Below, piece after piece: positions 1-9,708 of a stretch of DNA of 64,000 nt. The stretch's first letter is position 1; the number at the start of each line of letters is the position of its first letter. The notes below the pieces were generated by a model that had not been told where the DNA came from, did no database searches, and saw only the letters and a program-made list of their open reading frames with translations. Source of the stretch: Korobacter sp963758505 (GTDB lineage: Bacteria; Acidobacteriota; Terriglobia; Terriglobales; Acidobacteriaceae); contig CAVWVJ010000001.1 in NCBI GenBank assembly GCA_963758505.1, positions 372,001-436,000 of the forward strand, in the 5' to 3' direction. Both the position numbers and the translations under genes were made by a program.

Positions 1-197
1 GCCTCTTCCTCGACAGCTTCTCTTCGCGCGGCACCGCGATCGTGCACCTCGACCTCAACGGGCACGCGAAAATGCTCTACAAGCCCAGTTGGGAGATCTA
101 TGCGCTTGCTCCGTCGCCCGACGGGAAGTACCTTTCCTTCGGCCCGGTGATCTACGATGCGAATGCCTGGACCATGGGCTACTTTCCGCCTAAGTAG
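1..197 (+). CDS. C-terminal fragment of a WD40-like (PD40/TolB-type) beta-propeller protein
   Basis: The gene enters from the left edge and is read in the frame beginning at base 3, ending with TAG at 195-197. The visible 64 residues contain one propeller blade signature (LAPSPDGKYLSF), typical of PD40/TolB-like repeats, followed by the tail WTMGYFPPK. In Acidobacteriota such blades often form the C-terminal half of serine/threonine kinases or secreted sensor proteins. The start and any partner domain lie outside the window, so the full function cannot be called. Confidence 0.6.
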   Translation, partial: LFLDSFSSRGTAIVHLDLNGHAKMLYKPSWEIYALAPSPDGKYLSFGPVIYDANAWTMGYFPPK

Positions 198-307
198 TCT
201 CTGCTCGCGCGGGTGATATTCTTACTGTAGATAGCAACTCTGTGGGTGCCCTTTCTCATCGTGGAACGATATGGTGGGAAGGTGATTTTGCGATCATCAG
301 GAACCGC

Positions 308-814
308 TTGAGCCCAACCGCCCAACTTCCGAAACGCGTCGACGACCAGCCCAGCATCTCCCGCGAGATGATGCGCGAGGCCGAGGAGGTCTTTCACAAG
401 CACCTCCGCAAGGTCGGTCTCAAACATACCGGCCAGCGCGATACCATCCTGCGCACCTTCGTCGAAACCCGCGACCATCTTTCTACCGATGAACTCTTTC
501 GGCTGGTGAAGAAGAAAGATTCGCGCATCGGTTTCACCACTGTCTATCGCACCCTCAAGCTTCTCACCGAGTGCGGTCTCGCCAGTGAGGTCGCCTTTCA
601 CGACGGCGTCGCCCGCTACGAGCACCAGTTCTACCGCCGCAATCATCACCACATGGTCTGCACCGAGTGCGGCAGCTCCGTCGAGTTCTTCTCTCCCGAA
701 ATCGAGAAGGTGGAAAAGGACGTCGGCCGTAAACATCACTACCGCACCACCCGCCATTCCTTCCAGATCTTCGGCGTCTGCGAACAATGCGCGCGCCACG
801 ACGACGACAACTAG
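308..814 (+). CDS. Fur-family metalloregulator (Fur/PerR/Zur type)
   Basis: This is a DNA-binding metal- or peroxide-responsive repressor. The N-terminal winged helix (LKHTGQRDTILRTF...FTTVYRTLKLL) is typical of Fur. The dimerisation domain carries the HHHMVCTECG motif (C118, C121) and a second CEQC pair (C158, C161), which would form the structural zinc site. Family length is about 140-160 aa. I chose the TTG at 308 because AGGA lies 5 bases upstream. A GTG at 242 is possible, but it lies in sequence resembling a dispersed intergenic repeat, and ATG 368 is a third option. Sequence alone does not separate Fur from PerR or Zur. Confidence 0.88.
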   Translation: MSPTAQLPKRVDDQPSISREMMREAEEVFHKHLRKVGLKHTGQRDTILRTFVETRDHLSTDELFRLVKKKDSRIGFTTVYRTLKLLTECGLASEVAFHDGVARYEHQFYRRNHHHMVCTECGSSVEFFSPEIEKVEKDVGRKHHYRTTRHSFQIFGVCEQCARHDDDN

Positions 815-1159
815 CTGAAATTCCGTAAATGTGGGTGCCCCACCCTTCTCGCGCCAGCGAGGGGATGGCTCGCAACGCCGTCCGTCGTCCATCGATCTGC
901 GTGCAATGTCTGGTATCAGGGCACGACTTCAGTCGTGCCGCCCTGGCCCAGTGGTCAACTGGGCTCCAGCGCCTGCCCACGATCCGCGGCAAGCTGACAT
1001 CGCTCCGACTCCCATGAACCAAAAGCGTGTGGCTCTCTGTCCACGTCTTCACGTGGAAACCAGCCTCCCACGAAAGTAACTAAACGTGATCCTCGTCACA
1101 GCGCTTATCACACCAATCCCGCACAATCATCTTGGAGCAATTCCTCCAAGGCGGCGGTT
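815..1159. repeat. Intergenic stretch with dispersed palindromic repeats
   Basis: I see no convincing gene here. The stretch holds two repeat elements that recur elsewhere in the window. GTGGGTGCCCCACCCTT at 831-847 is repeated exactly, inverted, at 51143-51159. The palindrome GGCACGACTTCAGTCGTGCC at 920-939 recurs with a changed centre at 44322 and 51044. Confidence 0.7.
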
Positions 1160-1546
1160 ATGAACGTTACAGAGTGGGTTGAAGAAAGCCTCGAATACGG
1201 ACGCAAATTGGTGAACACGGGCCTGGAAGGCGCACACGCCGGCGGCGAAGCCGCTTTAGGCGAAGATGGTCTTCCCGCGGTGCTGCGCGAGTCTGCCCCC
1301 AGTTCCGTTGGATTGGCGGCCCTGGGCGCCGGCGTCGGCGTGCTCTGCAGTTACCTCGGCAATAAAAAGAAAATGTCGTCCGAAAGCGTGGTCTTTGGCG
1401 TTCTCGGCGGTGTCGCCGGCTTCCTCGTGGCCCTCGGATGGTCCACCCGTCACCTCACCAACGGCTGCGCCGTGGGCGCTCTGCACAACATCCGCACCGC
1501 CCGCGATGAACATTGGCTCGAGCGCAATCCCATCGACTACGCCTAG
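1160..1546 (+). CDS. Small hypothetical membrane protein
   Basis: This is a 128-residue protein of unknown function. It starts at ATG 1160 behind a GGCGGCGG stretch that could act as a weak ribosome site. Two Gly/Ala-rich hydrophobic segments (about residues 48-66 and 78-95) flank a basic NKKK loop, so a two-helix membrane protein is likely. The N-terminus is amphipathic and rich in Gly, Ala and Glu. No catalytic motif is visible. Repeat-rich non-coding DNA lies on both sides, so it is probably transcribed alone. Confidence 0.6.
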   Translation: MNVTEWVEESLEYGRKLVNTGLEGAHAGGEAALGEDGLPAVLRESAPSSVGLAALGAGVGVLCSYLGNKKKMSSESVVFGVLGGVAGFLVALGWSTRHLTNGCAVGALHNIRTARDEHWLERNPIDYA

Positions 1547-1976
1547 AGTCGCACTTCGCGTGAGATTGTCATCCTGAGCGAAGAATCCGCGGAAATTGAG
1601 GATTCGCAGCCGAAGGATCTTGCGGTGTGCCCCGCGGTCAGCCCAGATCCCTCTCTCATCCACATCGCTCTCCCTTGTCATCCTGAGGAGGGCGTAGCCC
1701 GACGTGAGGACCTGCTTTTTCGCGTGTCAACCCCGAAACTCCGCCCATTTCCCTCCAACCCATTCACTCCACGTGCGATATAAAGTTCGCAAAAGTGTCC
1801 GGTTTACCCCCTCGCAATTGCTATTCTGAAAATAGGGGATAGAAATCGGATTTGATCGTCCCGCAACTCCTTATTTTTGAATATTTTGCCTATAACTCCC
1901 CGCGAATCTATATTTTGCAGAGAATTTGTCGCTAACCTGCTGTAAACAAAGAAGCACCCAAGGGGGAGGGGTACCC
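1547..1976. repeat. Intergenic stretch with GTCATCCTGAG-type repeats
   Basis: No gene is supported here. GTCATCCTGAGCGAAG at 1568-1583, ending with TTCGCAGCCGAAGGATC at 1603-1619, is the inverted counterpart of sequence at 49410-49476. A second element, starting GTCATCCTGAGGAGG near 1678, follows. The last 150 bases are AT-richer and probably hold the promoter of the hydrolase gene. Confidence 0.6.
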
Positions 1977-2765
1977 ATGCAGATCACCAGCGACGATGCG
2001 TCCCTCTACTACGAGATTCACGGCAACGGGCCCGACCTCGTGCTGTTGCATCCGTTCCCTGCAAATCACAAGTTCTGGCTCCCCATCGTCGACGCGCTTG
2101 CCTCACGCTTCCGCCTCATCCTGCCCGACCTGCGTGGCCACGGACAATCCACCCCCGGCGAGGGGGCGGCCACCATGCAAAAGCACGCTCGCGACATCCT
2201 GCGCATTTGCGAGGAGGCCCGGGTTCATCGCGCTGCCTTCATCGGCTGCTCGATCGGCGGCTACGTCAGCTTCGAGATCTGGCGCCAGGCGCGCGAGCGC
2301 GTGAAGGCGCTCGTTTTCATCGATACCAAGGCTCCCGGCGACAACCCCGAAGCCCGTGCTGCCCGACTCAAGGCCGCGGACGATGTCCTGGCGCGAGGAC
2401 CGGAAACCTTCATCGATAACCTGCTGCCAAAGTTGATTGGTCACAGCACGCGCGCCAACCGTCCCGACATTGCCGCGAGCGCACGGGCCCTGATGATGGA
2501 ATCTTCTGCCACTGGAATTGCGGCCGTACAGCGTGGCATGGCCGAACGTCCCGACTCGACGCCGGCTCTGTCCACCATTACGGTCCCGACTCTCGTCCTC
2601 TTCGGTGAGGAAGACGAGGTGCCCCTCGCGGAAGGGGAAGCGATTCGCCGCGGGATTCGCGATGCCGAAATGCGAGTCGTCGAAAAGGCCGGCCATTACG
2701 CGCCCTTCGAGAGGCCCGAAGAAGTCGGTCGAATCCTGCGGGTGTGGCTTGAGCGGCAGCGATAG
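1977..2765 (+). CDS. Alpha/beta-fold hydrolase
   Basis: This is a cytoplasmic serine hydrolase of the alpha/beta superfamily, 262 aa. Visible landmarks are the oxyanion-loop region LHPFPANHKFW, the nucleophile elbow GCSIGGY with catalytic Ser, the strand VLFGEEDEV near the acid residue, and the catalytic His in KAGHYAPFERPEEV. It resembles 3-oxoadipate enol-lactonase-like and haloalkane-esterase-like proteins, but the substrate cannot be read from sequence. ATG 1977 was chosen over an upstream in-frame start because a purine-rich AAGGGGGAGGGG directly precedes it. The next gene starts 87 bases downstream and may be co-transcribed. Confidence 0.88.
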   Translation: MQITSDDASLYYEIHGNGPDLVLLHPFPANHKFWLPIVDALASRFRLILPDLRGHGQSTPGEGAATMQKHARDILRICEEARVHRAAFIGCSIGGYVSFEIWRQARERVKALVFIDTKAPGDNPEARAARLKAADDVLARGPETFIDNLLPKLIGHSTRANRPDIAASARALMMESSATGIAAVQRGMAERPDSTPALSTITVPTLVLFGEEDEVPLAEGEAIRRGIRDAEMRVVEKAGHYAPFERPEEVGRILRVWLERQR

Positions 2766-2852
2766 CTTCAGTAGCAAAGCAGGAAGGCCAGTTACCAAAG
2801 GTACTGGCGAAGTTATGTCGGTCGAATTCGCGTTGCGCTACTCTGGTTTTGC

Positions 2853-3494
2853 ATGCAGAACATCCGCAAAAACCTCTTGCGTGCCCTGCGAAACCCCGCT
2901 CATGCGTGGTGGGCCCTGCGTATTCGCGTGCGCGGCAGGCTGTTTGCAACGTGGTGCCGCCTCTTTCGTCCCCGCCTTTCCATCGGCCGCAATTTCAAGC
3001 TCGATGGAAAATTGAGGGTTCGCGGCCCGGGGAGAGTTGTCATCGGAGACAACGTCCTCGTATCCATGGTGGTCACGCCCTTCACCTACAGCCCGGAAGC
3101 CGTGATCGAGATAGGCAACGATGTTTTTCTCAATGGAACCCGGTTCGGATGCAAGCAACAGATTCATGTCGGGGCCCGAAGCATCCTGGCCGAATGCCGG
3201 ATCAGCGATTACGACCATCACAGCGCAGATCCCGACCACCGCGACGATCCCGCGTTCATCAAGTGCGCGCCGGTAACGATTGGAGAGAATGTCTGGATTG
3301 CGTCGTCTGCCTTCATCCAGAAGGGTGTGACCATCGGCCCAAACTCGACCATCGCCGCGATGGCTCTGGTGCGTAGCGATATTCCCGCGGGGGCGATCGC
3401 CGGCGGAAACCCGGCGACCGTTTGGAAAGTCGCCAGGAATCAGCCGCCGCCGGCAGCGGAGCTCGAGCCGGAACTGTCCATAACCGGCCGTTGA
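2853..3494 (+). CDS. Hexapeptide-repeat (left-handed beta-helix) acyltransferase
   Basis: This protein probably transfers an acetyl or acyl group from CoA to a sugar or other small hydroxyl compound. An N-terminal basic amphipathic stretch is followed by imperfect hexapeptide turns (IGDNVL, IGNDVF, VGARSIL, IGENVWI, IGPNSTI) that form a left-handed beta-helix. The sequence ISDYDHHSADP carries the likely catalytic His. The end, IPAGAIAGGNPATVWK, is the usual closing motif of the WbbJ/maltose-acetyltransferase class. Its length of 213 aa is normal. The substrate is unknown, and no polysaccharide cluster surrounds it. Confidence 0.85.
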   Translation: MQNIRKNLLRALRNPAHAWWALRIRVRGRLFATWCRLFRPRLSIGRNFKLDGKLRVRGPGRVVIGDNVLVSMVVTPFTYSPEAVIEIGNDVFLNGTRFGCKQQIHVGARSILAECRISDYDHHSADPDHRDDPAFIKCAPVTIGENVWIASSAFIQKGVTIGPNSTIAAMALVRSDIPAGAIAGGNPATVWKVARNQPPPAAELEPELSITGR

Positions 3495-3626
3495 GCGTCC
3501 TTGGCCTGTGACATTGTTGCTTCCAAGTCAAACTTTTGCAGAAGTCCGCAGCGAACCTGCTCTGACACACCGCTTCTGGGATAGAATGCGTTCCTACACG
3601 CAGAGTTCCTGCGAGGAGTGTGTGCC

Positions 3627-4946
3627 ATGTTGCAGCGTCGGTTTGGAGTTCTGATCGCTCGCATGGCCATCGTCTGCAGCTTTCTGGTTGCGCTGCCGGC
3701 CCTGGCCGATTCCAACGTCCGCATCGTTCGGTTGAGTAACATCTATGGAGACGCCCAGGTTAATCACAATGACAAGGATCAGGGTTTCGTTCACGCGGTT
3801 CTGAACATGCCCGTGACCTCAGGAATGTGGCTCTACACTCCCAGCGGTGGCCGCGCCGAGGTGCAATTCGAGAACGGAAGCACCGTGCGCACCATCGACG
3901 ATGCGCAGATCCAGTTCGAGAAGCTCGCGCTCGCCAACTCCGGCGGCAAGATCGACGTCATCAACGTGGACCACGGCATCGTTTACCTGAACTTCCGCAG
4001 CGTCAATAAGGACGACCAGATCCGTATCAATGCCTCGGGCCGCATGATCCGCATCACGAAACCCGCGCACCTGCGCCTCGATATCACCGCAAAGGTGATC
4101 AGCATCGCGGCACTGCATGGGCAGGCTGTCCTCGAAGGCGATGACAACATCCAGATCAAGGAAAACCACACGTTATTCGCCGATCCGACGAACGCGGACC
4201 ACACCAAGCTCGTAAATGGCACCGATAAGTTCGGCTCGGATATGTGGGACAAGAACCGCGACGATGAGCTCGCCGTGGTTGCGACCCGCAGTGGTCCCGC
4301 TCTCGGAAACGGCTACGACGCGCAGTTCAGCTCGCTCGGCTATTACGGTAACTTCATGGCGGTTCCCGGCTACGGCAACGTCTGGCAGCCCAACGGCATG
4401 GGCCCAGGATGGGATCCGTTCATGAACGGCATGTGGGGCTTTTATCCGGGCATGGGCTATTCGTTCATCTCCACCTATCCCTGGGGATGGGCGCCCTATC
4501 GCTACGGCCAATGGAACTATCTCTCCAGCTACGGCTGGTTCTGGGCCCCGGGCGCCACGATGAACGCCTTTAACGCGGGACCGAATTATGGCACCGTGCC
4601 GGCAGGTTGGCGGGCGCCGGTGCAGCCCACCGTGGGCGCTGGAGTGAAACCAACGCAGTTCGTTGTGGTCGGCCATCCGCCCAATGTTCACCCCAACATC
4701 CTTGAGGGGCGTCCCGCTCTGAATGCGCATCCCGCTCCGGTAGCGCTGACCCCGGTGCGTACGGCTGCAGGCACAGCGGGAAGGAACGCAAATGGCGGAA
4801 TGCATCCAGCGAACGCCAGCGCTTCCGGACGCACGAATCAGCACGCCGGCTTCGGATCGGCGAGTCACCCCTCCGGGGGCGGCTTCTCCGCGGGCGCTTC
4901 GCACGCTGCCAGCACCGGTGGCGGCATGGGTGGACATCCAAAATAG
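3627..4946 (+). CDS. Exported FecR-domain / DUF6600-like protein
   Basis: A secreted or periplasmic protein of unknown role, 439 aa. It has a signal peptide (hydrophobic core VCSFLVALPALA, cleavage after ALA). A FecR-like region at about 30-170 includes the pattern GGRAEVQFENGSTVR. A central stretch, rich in Tyr, Trp, Gly and Pro, matches the DUF6600 style seen in Acidobacteriota. The tail is low-complexity Ala/Gly/His. ATG 3627 is preceded by GAGGAG at a spacing of 8. A strong terminator follows. Classic FecR proteins partner a sigma factor and a TonB receptor, but neither is adjacent here, so it is likely a surface or wall protein using the FecR fold. Confidence 0.72.
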   Translation: MLQRRFGVLIARMAIVCSFLVALPALADSNVRIVRLSNIYGDAQVNHNDKDQGFVHAVLNMPVTSGMWLYTPSGGRAEVQFENGSTVRTIDDAQIQFEKLALANSGGKIDVINVDHGIVYLNFRSVNKDDQIRINASGRMIRITKPAHLRLDITAKVISIAALHGQAVLEGDDNIQIKENHTLFADPTNADHTKLVNGTDKFGSDMWDKNRDDELAVVATRSGPALGNGYDAQFSSLGYYGNFMAVPGYGNVWQPNGMGPGWDPFMNGMWGFYPGMGYSFISTYPWGWAPYRYGQWNYLSSYGWFWAPGATMNAFNAGPNYGTVPAGWRAPVQPTVGAGVKPTQFVVVGHPPNVHPNILEGRPALNAHPAPVALTPVRTAAGTAGRNANGGMHPANASASGRTNQHAGFGSASHPSGGGFSAGASHAASTGGGMGGHPK

Positions 4947-4967
4947 AGAAATCTAGTAGGAAGGAGA

Positions 4968-4996
4968 AATGCCCGGAATCTCCGGGCATTTTTCTT
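4968..4996. terminator. Rho-independent terminator
   Basis: AAATGCCCGGA and TCCGGGCATTT form a stem around ATC, followed by a T-rich run. It closes the FecR-like gene on the plus strand. The A-run on the other side would also let it work for the convergent minus-strand Memo gene. Confidence 0.85.
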
Positions 4997-5008
4997 TTGG
5001 CTCGAGAT

Positions 5009-5824
5009 CTAGAGGACCGCAATTCCCGCATAGCCAACGACCATGTCCCGGTCGCCGGAAATATCGCCGGAAGTTGCGTACTTGATCAGTTCGGCACGCG
5101 TGGCTCCCAACCGTCGGGTGGCCGTCAACATGGAAATCGCCGGTCCGTAGCCGCACATGCTGATGTTCTCGTGTTGCACCACGTCATTGAGACCCTTGGG
5201 GTCGAGTGCCAGCATGCGTTCGATGGCAAGGCTGTCTTTGATACGGGTGTCAGCGTCGTTCTCGTAGTGATTCATGTCGCTCGACGCGATTACCATCACG
5301 CGCTCGCCGGAAGCAGCGACCGTCTTCGCAATCGATTCACCCAAGGCAAAGAGCACGTCGATCCGTCCTGTCCCCACCGCGATCGGCACGAACTTGAATT
5401 CGCCGACCAGCGCTTGCAGGAAGGGAAGCTGAACCTCGAGCGCATGTTCGGCACGATGCGCCTCGGCATCGACGTTCAGCAGCGGAAAGGAAGCGCGCAA
5501 GCTCCCCGCCAGCTCGTGGTCAATCGTCGCGTTGCCCAGGGGCGTGCGCCACGCCCCTTCGTCCAATATGGCCAGCGGGTGTCCCGCACCAGTGTGGTTC
5601 GGGCAGAGGATCACGTAGCGTTGCGGAAGATCGAGACGCTCGTAAACCGCGCCGGCCACATGTCCCGAGTACACGTATCCAGCGTGCGGCACAACACATC
5701 CGAGCGCCGCGAGTTTCTCTGTCTTCTGCGCCGGGGTGTAAGAACGGATGTCGGCCAGCAGCTTGTCCGGATCTCCAGGATAAAAACGTCCGGCAACCGC
5801 GGGCTCTCGGATCTCGGGGGCCAT
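5009..5824 (-). CDS. AmmeMemoRadiSam system protein B (Memo-like)
   Basis: A 271-aa Memo-family protein, structurally related to class III non-haem iron dioxygenases. Conserved metal-pocket motifs are visible: CVVPHAGYVYSGHVAG, CPNHTG, EHALEVQLPFLQ and SSDMNHYE. In many prokaryotes Memo is one of three linked genes (AmmeMemoRadiSam A, radical-SAM and Memo). Here neither partner is adjacent: it lies between a convergent FecR-like gene and nuoB. It is read in the same direction as nuoB, 119 bases downstream. Family assignment is secure; the biochemical role is not known for the family. Confidence 0.9.
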   Translation of the reverse strand: MAPEIREPAVAGRFYPGDPDKLLADIRSYTPAQKTEKLAALGCVVPHAGYVYSGHVAGAVYERLDLPQRYVILCPNHTGAGHPLAILDEGAWRTPLGNATIDHELAGSLRASFPLLNVDAEAHRAEHALEVQLPFLQALVGEFKFVPIAVGTGRIDVLFALGESIAKTVAASGERVMVIASSDMNHYENDADTRIKDSLAIERMLALDPKGLNDVVQHENISMCGYGPAISMLTATRRLGATRAELIKYATSGDISGDRDMVVGYAGIAVL

Positions 5825-5943
5825 AACAACTCCTGTTGGTTGAGATGATATGCCCGACAGTCGTGCGCCATGAATTCTAAGGTTCGCAATGCAGAAGCGG
5901 GCAGGACTTGCGTCATGCCCGCAGCTTTCAGGGGAGAGAGAAC

Positions 5944-6549
5944 TTATTTGGAGGTCGGGGCCGGAACTTCAGCCGGAGCCGGTTGAATGACCAGCGGAGA
6001 TCCCGCCTGTGCGATGCGCACGTTTCGCTTGAACTCGTCGATCATCGTTTCATCCAGGCGAACGTCCGTGGGTCGTTTCGCAATGGTCATCTGGTCGATC
6101 TTGTCCTGCAGCTTCAGGAGCCCGTAGAACAGGTTCTCCGGTCGGGGAGGGCAGCCGACGACATAAACGTCCACCGGAACGATCTTATCGACGCCTTGCA
6201 GGGTCGCATACGTATTGAAGGGGCCGCCGACCGAGGCGCACGCGCCCATGGCCATCACCCACTTCGGTTCCGGCATCTGCTCGTAGATTCTCTGGACGAC
6301 GGGAGCCATCTTCAGGGTCACAGTGCCGGCGACGATCATCAGGTCGCTCTGCCGGGGGCTGGGCCGGAAAACCTCGCTGCCGAAACGCGCGATGTCGTAT
6401 TTGGCGGTGGAGGCGGTGATCATTTCGATGGCGCAACACGCCAATCCGAAGGTCATGGGCCAGATCGCCGACTTGCGCGCCCAGTTGAAGACATAATCTA
6501 CCGACGTGATCAGGAAATTCTTTTCGAACTTGTTCTCAATCCAGGACAT
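5944..6549 (-). CDS. nuoB: NADH-quinone oxidoreductase subunit B
   Basis: NuoB carries the terminal [4Fe-4S] cluster N2 of respiratory complex I at the quinone site. Cluster ligands are visible in the LACCAIEM pair (C38, C39), GACAS and GCPPRPE motifs. I start it at ATG 6549 (201 aa) because GAGG lies 5 bases upstream. The open frame extends to 6705 but without a ribosome site. The C-terminus ends in a Pro/Ala-rich tail. Other nuo genes are absent on both sides, which is unusual because nuoB normally sits between nuoA and nuoC. It could be the sole copy placed apart or a second copy. Confidence 0.93.
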   Translation of the reverse strand: MSWIENKFEKNFLITSVDYVFNWARKSAIWPMTFGLACCAIEMITASTAKYDIARFGSEVFRPSPRQSDLMIVAGTVTLKMAPVVQRIYEQMPEPKWVMAMGACASVGGPFNTYATLQGVDKIVPVDVYVVGCPPRPENLFYGLLKLQDKIDQMTIAKRPTDVRLDETMIDEFKRNVRIAQAGSPLVIQPAPAEVPAPTSK

Positions 6550-6758
6550 GCTTGCCTCAAGCGCCACCGATTCCGGCAAGGCCATGGTGACAAATCGGTG
6601 TACTAGCAGGCTGTGATAACCGTCACAAGCGAGTAGATTCCGTGCGGGCTCTGTCAGAAGGTCGCATCGGGTGCCAATCCGTTTCCGGCGGGCACCTTCC
6701 CCCAAGCTGGCGCTATGGAATTCTGTAAGATATTCCTGATTTCGGGATATTCACCGGG

Positions 6759-6764
6759 TATAAT
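6759..6764 (+). promoter_or_regulatory. Consensus -10 element upstream of the PDZ histidine kinase
   Basis: A perfect TATAAT stands about 43 bases before the kinase start. No good -35 hexamer is seen 16-18 bases upstream. The heptamer GATATTC occurs twice just upstream (6729 and 6746) and could be a regulator-binding repeat. Confidence 0.4.
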
Positions 6765-6806
6765 CTCCGAAGCGCCTGTTCTGTCTATGAGTTAGCGCGA
6801 ATCGCG

Positions 6807-9708
6807 ATGGCAGTAGATTTGCAAACGAAGTTGCCGGAGATTTCTGTCCTTCCCTCAAGTGCGGGGAAAGGACCGAACCGGCCCATGTTGAAGGAGAATC
6901 AAGTTCGCTTCATAGCCGCCATCGTGGCGCTTATGACCGCGACTGCGATCATTTTTGCCTTCATCAACTTCCAAAAAGAACGCGAATTCGAGACTCCCAC
7001 CGACGGCGTCTGGTGGGTCGAGTCCGGCGGCCATCTCCGGGCTGATCGCGTAGAGCCTGACAGTCCCGGCGAGCGCGCCGGCATTAAGCAGGGAGACATC
7101 CTGACTGCTGCCAACGGCAGCGAAATCACTCGCAAAGCCGCTCAGGTGCGCGAGATGTACCGCACCGGAAACTGGTCGAAGGCCACCTACTCGCTTACCC
7201 GGAACGGGGTACCGCTGGATGTCCCAGTCATCATGGTCCCGGCGGACCGGTCTCTGGATGGCGGCTTGCGGCTGATCGCACTGATTTACCTTGGGATCGG
7301 GATTTACGTCCTGTTCCGCCGCTGGACGGCTCCCAAAGCGACCCATTTCTATCTTTTCTGCCTTGCCTCGTTCATTCACTACTCGTTCCATTTCACCGGC
7401 AAGCTGAACCAGTTCGATTGGATTATTTACTGGTCGAATGTGGTCGCGTGGCTGCTGCAGCCGGCGTCTGTTCCTGCACTTCTCGCTCACCTTCCCCGAG
7501 ACCAAGGAAGTGGTGAAGCGGCATCGCTGGCTGGTGCCCGCGGTTTACGTTCTACCGGCGTTCATGCTGGCTTTCCACATCTTCGCCTTGAATTTCCTGC
7601 GGGCGAGTGAGGTTTTGCGCTGGAACCTCGATCGCGCGCAGATGTTGTATCTCGCGGTCTACTTCGCGATGGCGACGATTGTCCTATGGCAAACCTATGC
7701 GCATGCCACGTCGCCGATCCTGCGGCAGCAGATGAAGTGGGTGACGCGCGGTACGTTCCTTGCGATTGCGCCCTTCACGATCTTCTACGTGATCCCTTAT
7801 CTGCATGGCAGCGTGCCGGGTCCGGCGATGAAGGTTTCGGTGCTGTCGCTGATCTTCCTGCCGCTGACCTTCGGCTACGCCATCTTCCGTTATCGCCTGA
7901 TGGATGTGGACCTGATCTTCAAGCGGGGCATGGCGTACACTCTCGCCGCCGGAACGATAACGGGCATCTACTTCGTCGCCATCGGCGCTGCGTCGGAGGT
8001 GTTCCACAAGAATTTCCCGAGCGCCGGCCCGGCCGGACTGATCGCGGCGATTGTGGTCACCGCTCTGCTGTTCGATCCCTTCAAGAACTGGATTCAGGAC
8101 AAGCTCGACAAGTTTTTCTACCGCAAGCGGTATGACTACCGTAAGACGCTCATCGAGTTCGGACGGGACCTCAACTCCGAGACCGATCTCGACAAGATGC
8201 TTTCGGCGATTGTCGACCGCATCTCGAGAACCCTCCTGGTGGACCGCATCGCCGTCCTGGTGCACGACGAGGAGGGCGGATGGTCGCTGGCGAAGAGCTG
8301 CGGCATCTCGCAGACGCAAGCGCTCGACCTGAGCTTCCTGGATGCCGAGCGGCCCGACATGGAGCTGGCAGGGCACCTCTTCTTCGATAACACCAGCCAG
8401 GCGGTGCGCGAGAACCCGGCGGCGCGCGAAACCATCCGCCGGCTCGACTTGAACTATTACCTCCCGTGCACGGTAATGAATCGCACCATCGCCATGATTG
8501 GCCTGGGAAAGACCACGGAAGGCGACTTCCTCTCGAGCGAAGACGTCGAACTCCTCGAAACCCTGGCCGGATACATCGGCATCGCCCTGCAGAATGCTCG
8601 ACTCTATCAATCGCTCGCGCAAAAGATCGGCGAATACGAGCGTTTGAAAGAGTTCAACGAGAACATCGTCGAGTCGGTGAGCGTCGGCGTGTTGGCCGTG
8701 GATCTGGAAGACAAGATTGAATCCTGGAACGCGCAGATGGAAGTGATGTACGCGCTGCCGCGTTCCGAAGCCCTCGGCCGCAGGCTTTCCGACGTTTTCC
8801 CCGTGAGCTTCCTGGAGGAGTTCTACCGCGTCCGGCAAATCCCGGGAATCAACAACCTCTATAAGTTTCGTATCGGCACGCCGGCGGGCGATACGCGCAT
8901 CTGCAATATCGCGATCGCACCGCTGGTGACGCGCGAGTTCAATGTCATCGGCCGCATCATCATCATCGACGACATGACCGACCGCGTCGAGCTGGAATCG
9001 CAACTGGCGCAAGCGGAAAAGCTCTCCTCCATCGGCCTGCTGGCCGCGGGCGTAGCACACGAGGTCAACACGCCCCTGGCAGTCATCTCGTCGTACGCGC
9101 AAATGCTCTCGAAACAGTTGCAGGGGGACGAGCGCCGCTCCGCGCTGATGGAGAAAATTACGACCCAAACCTTCCGCGCCTCGGAGATTGTGAACAACCT
9201 GCTGAACTTTTCGCGCACCGGGAGTTCGGAGTTCACCGAGGTCGACATCAACAAGATCGTCACCGACACGCTGGCGCTGCTCGAACATCAACTCAAGACG
9301 GCGCGGGTGAAGGTCGAACAGAATCTCACGCCATCGCTGCCGAGGATTTACGGCAACACGGGAAAGCTGCAACAGGTGTTCCTCAACCTGTTTCTGAATG
9401 CGAAGGATGCCATGCCGTCTGGTGGCACGTTGAGTGTTGCTACGGCGAACGGCCGCTCGGTGGAAGTTCAGGTGCGCGACACCGGCAGCGGAATTGCGCC
9501 CGAGCACATCCACCGTATCTACGATCCCTTTTTCACCACCAAGAAATCGCCGCGGCAAGGCCATTCCGGAGGCACCGGCCTCGGACTGGCCGTGACCTAC
9601 GGCATCATCCAGGAACATGCGGGCAAGATCCGCGTGGACAGCCAGCCCGGCGAGGGCACGCAGTTCACGATGGAGTTCCCCATGGTCAGGAAGGCCGTGA
9701 ATGCCTGA
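6807..9708 (+). pseudogene. PDZ-membrane-GAF-PAS sensor histidine kinase, interrupted by one frameshift
   Basis: This would be a membrane sensor kinase of about 966 aa. The order is: one N-terminal helix, a PDZ domain (RVEPDSPGERAGIKQGDIL), about eight more membrane helices, a GAF domain, a PAS domain, HisKA with the H-box GVAHEVNTPLAV (His codon 9058-9060), and a HATPase with DTGSGI and GGTGLGL. The reading frame breaks at 7467. In frame one the text reads WLLQPAS and stops at 7610. Dropping one T at 7467 restores WLLQPALFLHFSLTFPE in the frame that runs to 9708. The two pieces are therefore 6807-7610 and 7438-9708. The last bases overlap the regulator gene by 8. Either a real mutation or a sequencing error would explain it. 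Confidence 0.85.

Noticed and set aside
4997..5848. Plus-strand frame opposite the Memo gene
   Set aside because: The minus strand has all Memo motifs; the plus frame has no start signal.
7440..7475. Programmed frameshift in the histidine kinase
   Set aside because: No slippery sequence or downstream pseudoknot is visible near 7467, so a simple extra base is the better explanation.
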